Positions 62,334 to 64,000 of a DNA stretch of 64,000 nucleotides are shown here, one piece after another. The stretch comes from Ulota crispa (lineage: Eukaryota > Streptophyta > Bryopsida > Orthotrichales > Orthotrichaceae), in NCBI GenBank assembly GCA_963920765.1, contig OY987242.1:6846789-6910788 (forward strand), read 5' to 3'. The notes below the pieces were generated by a model. It had not been told where the DNA came from and ran no database searches. It saw nothing but the letters and a program-made list of their open reading frames with translations. A program made the position numbers and the translations under genes. Each line of letters opens with the position of its first letter. Position 1 is the first letter of the stretch.

Positions 62334-62707
62334 CATTAAACCATGATACATATGTTCAATTGTTCTCATTTTTTCACCTATATTATCAACACACTTGTGC
62401 AACATAATCGAAAAAGTTACTTGGTACATGAACACAAGATTTGGAGTTGCATCCCTTGAACTGAGATAATTTCCTCTTTATTATGCCCACAAACTTTAAA
62501 AAATCATTTTTGAATGCTACGATCTTGTTAAAAATTAAGAGCTAGGGTACAAAAAGGACTGTCTAATTACTGTATCTAATTAGCAGTTTGGGATTTGGGG
62601 ATCAAACACACAAAAAAACATCCGAAAAATTCATTCCAGGGTGGTTATGTAAAGGCTACGATTCTTGAAAATTTTGGTCACAAATTATCAATTGCTTTAC
62701 AAGTTAA

Positions 62708-63055
62708 CCCCTAAAGGTCCAACTGTTCACTTGGGGGACAAATGGATTTTGGGCATGTATCTACAGCTAGTTTGTGTCATTTTTTGAAACATATATTAGA
62801 CGTGGGAATTTCCAAGACCTATACAAGCATTTCATTTTTTTTCATTCTCACATTTGTCAAACAAGTTATGCAAGAATTTATGCAGTCTGGAGGAGGGAGG
62901 GCAATCCGGGCAGCCCAAAACTTCTTTAAAAGTAGTATTTTAAAAATAAAAATTTGAAATTGGCTCTTTAGATTTTTTTACATGTGGGAAGCTTTGAATC
63001 ATTCAATAATAATCAATGAGATGAAAGTTATGAGATGTTTTAGTTTGTGGGCAAT
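62708..63055. mobile_element. TTAA-type element, single left arm of subfamily A
   Basis: CCCCTAAAGGTCCAACTG after TTAA (62704-62707), then the subfamily A order: GGGGGACAAATGG, TTTTGGGCATGTA, GTGTCATTTTTTGAAAC, GGGCAGCCCAAAA, GTGGGAAGCTTTGAATCATTCA, GAGATGAAAGTTATGAGA. The expected inverse arm does not follow before the gap. Confidence 0.75.
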
Positions 63056-63185
63056 TACGGATCCTCTACTCCAAAATAAATTTTGGAGTCTTTTATATTC
63101 CACAATTTTCTATATTTGGGAAAAAAAACTAAACCTGAGGAAGTAGATTGTTTATTACAACATAGTGATCGACGACACTAGATTG

Positions 63186-63228
63186 TGAGTGGTGAGCGGT
63201 GAGTGGTGAGTAATGAGCGGTGAGCAAT
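63186..63228. repeat. Heptamer tandem repeat, about six units
   Basis: Successive units GTGAGTG, GTGAGCG, GTGAGTG, GTGAGTA, ATGAGCG, GTGAGCA. Confidence 0.8.
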
Positions 63229-63537
63229 AAAAGAGACTTTTTAGAGTTTAGGAGGAGAAATGAAATTTTCCATAACTTGAGATTGGATGTTTTGAAACAA
63301 CAACAAAAATCCCTACAACAACACAATTTGTCTCTAAAGTGCAGTAATCATTTGAAAGAGAGGAGGATGTGGATGAAATACATCAATGATATTCATTGGA
63401 GCCAATGAATGAAAATGAATGCGGATGAAAAGTGGCGGTGTAAGGTGGATGAAAAAATCCGTGATGGTTGTTTAGCATATTGAAATCAATGAACATTAAG
63501 CAAATTATATCCATAAAAGACCTACATTTTTATTGCC

Positions 63538-63737
63538 NNNNNNNNNNNNNNNNNNNNNNNNNNNNNNNNNNNNNNNNNNNNNNNNNNNNNNNNNNNNNNN
63601 NNNNNNNNNNNNNNNNNNNNNNNNNNNNNNNNNNNNNNNNNNNNNNNNNNNNNNNNNNNNNNNNNNNNNNNNNNNNNNNNNNNNNNNNNNNNNNNNNNNN
63701 NNNNNNNNNNNNNNNNNNNNNNNNNNNNNNNNNNNNN
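63538..63737. other. Assembly gap of 200 N
   Basis: Exactly 200 undetermined bases, a conventional placeholder length, so the true distance is unknown. Translated frames that cross it are meaningless. Confidence 0.99.
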
Positions 63738-64000
63738 GGAAAAGGGCAATCTGAATTCTATTTGCCACTCAGTGGATGCACACAAAAGAAGTGAAATAGT
63801 TCAAGAACTATTTGTAGAACAACTAATTCAAATACTATCTTAGAAAAAAATTAGGAACTTTTATGGTTTTTTTTAAAAGTAGTAAATTGACGTGGCACCA
63901 ATGGTGCCATAGTGCGCATGTGCAGAATCTGGTGTAATGTGCCCAAGGTTCCCATGCTTGGTAACTCAAGGCCTTATTGAGGGCCCAAATTTTTTCTAAT
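63738..64000. other. Right edge after the gap, no feature recognised
   Basis: Only 263 bases. A 15-bp palindrome GGCACCAATGGTGCC occurs near 63894; nothing else is seen. Confidence 0.5.

Noticed and set aside
63186-63228. Heptamer repeat considered as telomere-like sequence
   Set aside because: The units GTGAGTG/GTGAGCG do not match the plant telomere repeat TTTAGGG and the tract is only about 43 bases.
63468-63794. Open frames across the N run
   Set aside because: They exist only because undetermined bases contain no stop codon.

Overview
This is nuclear DNA of a land plant. Every recognisable gene is a plant-type gene with spliceosomal GT-AG introns: a RAD1 clamp subunit, ribosomal protein eL38, a secreted alpha carbonic anhydrase, a plant kinase of the DUF1221 type, a plant DENN-domain protein, a DOMON/cytochrome b561 protein, a chloroplast ABC ATPase of the ABCI11 type and a CUC/NAC1-like NAC factor. 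Divergence from the Arabidopsis proteins I know, long GC-rich 5' leaders and AT-rich spacers full of small inverted-repeat elements suggest a non-seed plant such as a bryophyte, but I cannot name the species. A run of exactly 200 N near the right end shows that this is a scaffolded assembly.

Layout: 1-1.2 kb, 3' part of RAD1 (+). 4.5-4.7 kb, eL38 (-). 5.6-10.0 kb, seven-exon alpha carbonic anhydrase (+). 12.2-14.6 kb, DUF1221-type kinase (-) with a leader reaching about 16.7 kb. 16.9-25.8 kb, a gene-free repeat region. 27.3-30.9 kb, DENN protein (+) with a leader from about 25.8 kb. 33.9-38.3 kb, DOMON/cytochrome b561 (+). 39.5-42.4 kb, ABCI11-like ATPase (-). 44-50 kb, repeats. 51.2-52.8 kb, NAC factor (-). 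54.7-64 kb, repeats and the gap. I reconstructed exon structures by joining splice sites with matching phase and by conserved motifs; no transcripts were available. The genes are functionally unrelated to one another, as is normal in a plant genome, and there is no operon-like organisation.

The most unusual content is in the spacers. Many elements end in variants of CCCCTAAAGG or CCCTTGAGCG and are flanked by TTAA or one-base variants. They include a chain of elements sharing single TTAA junctions (16.9-19.5 kb), a 984-bp copy with intact TTAA on both sides (45.5-46.5 kb), and two nearly loopless palindromes of 776 and 650 bp side by side (56.0-57.5 kb). TTAA targets with CCC-initial ends are the hallmark of piggyBac-type transposons, so this may be a non-autonomous piggyBac-like family in a plant. 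No transposase lies in the window. Stowaway-like, CACTA-like and other MITEs are also present, several of them inside introns.
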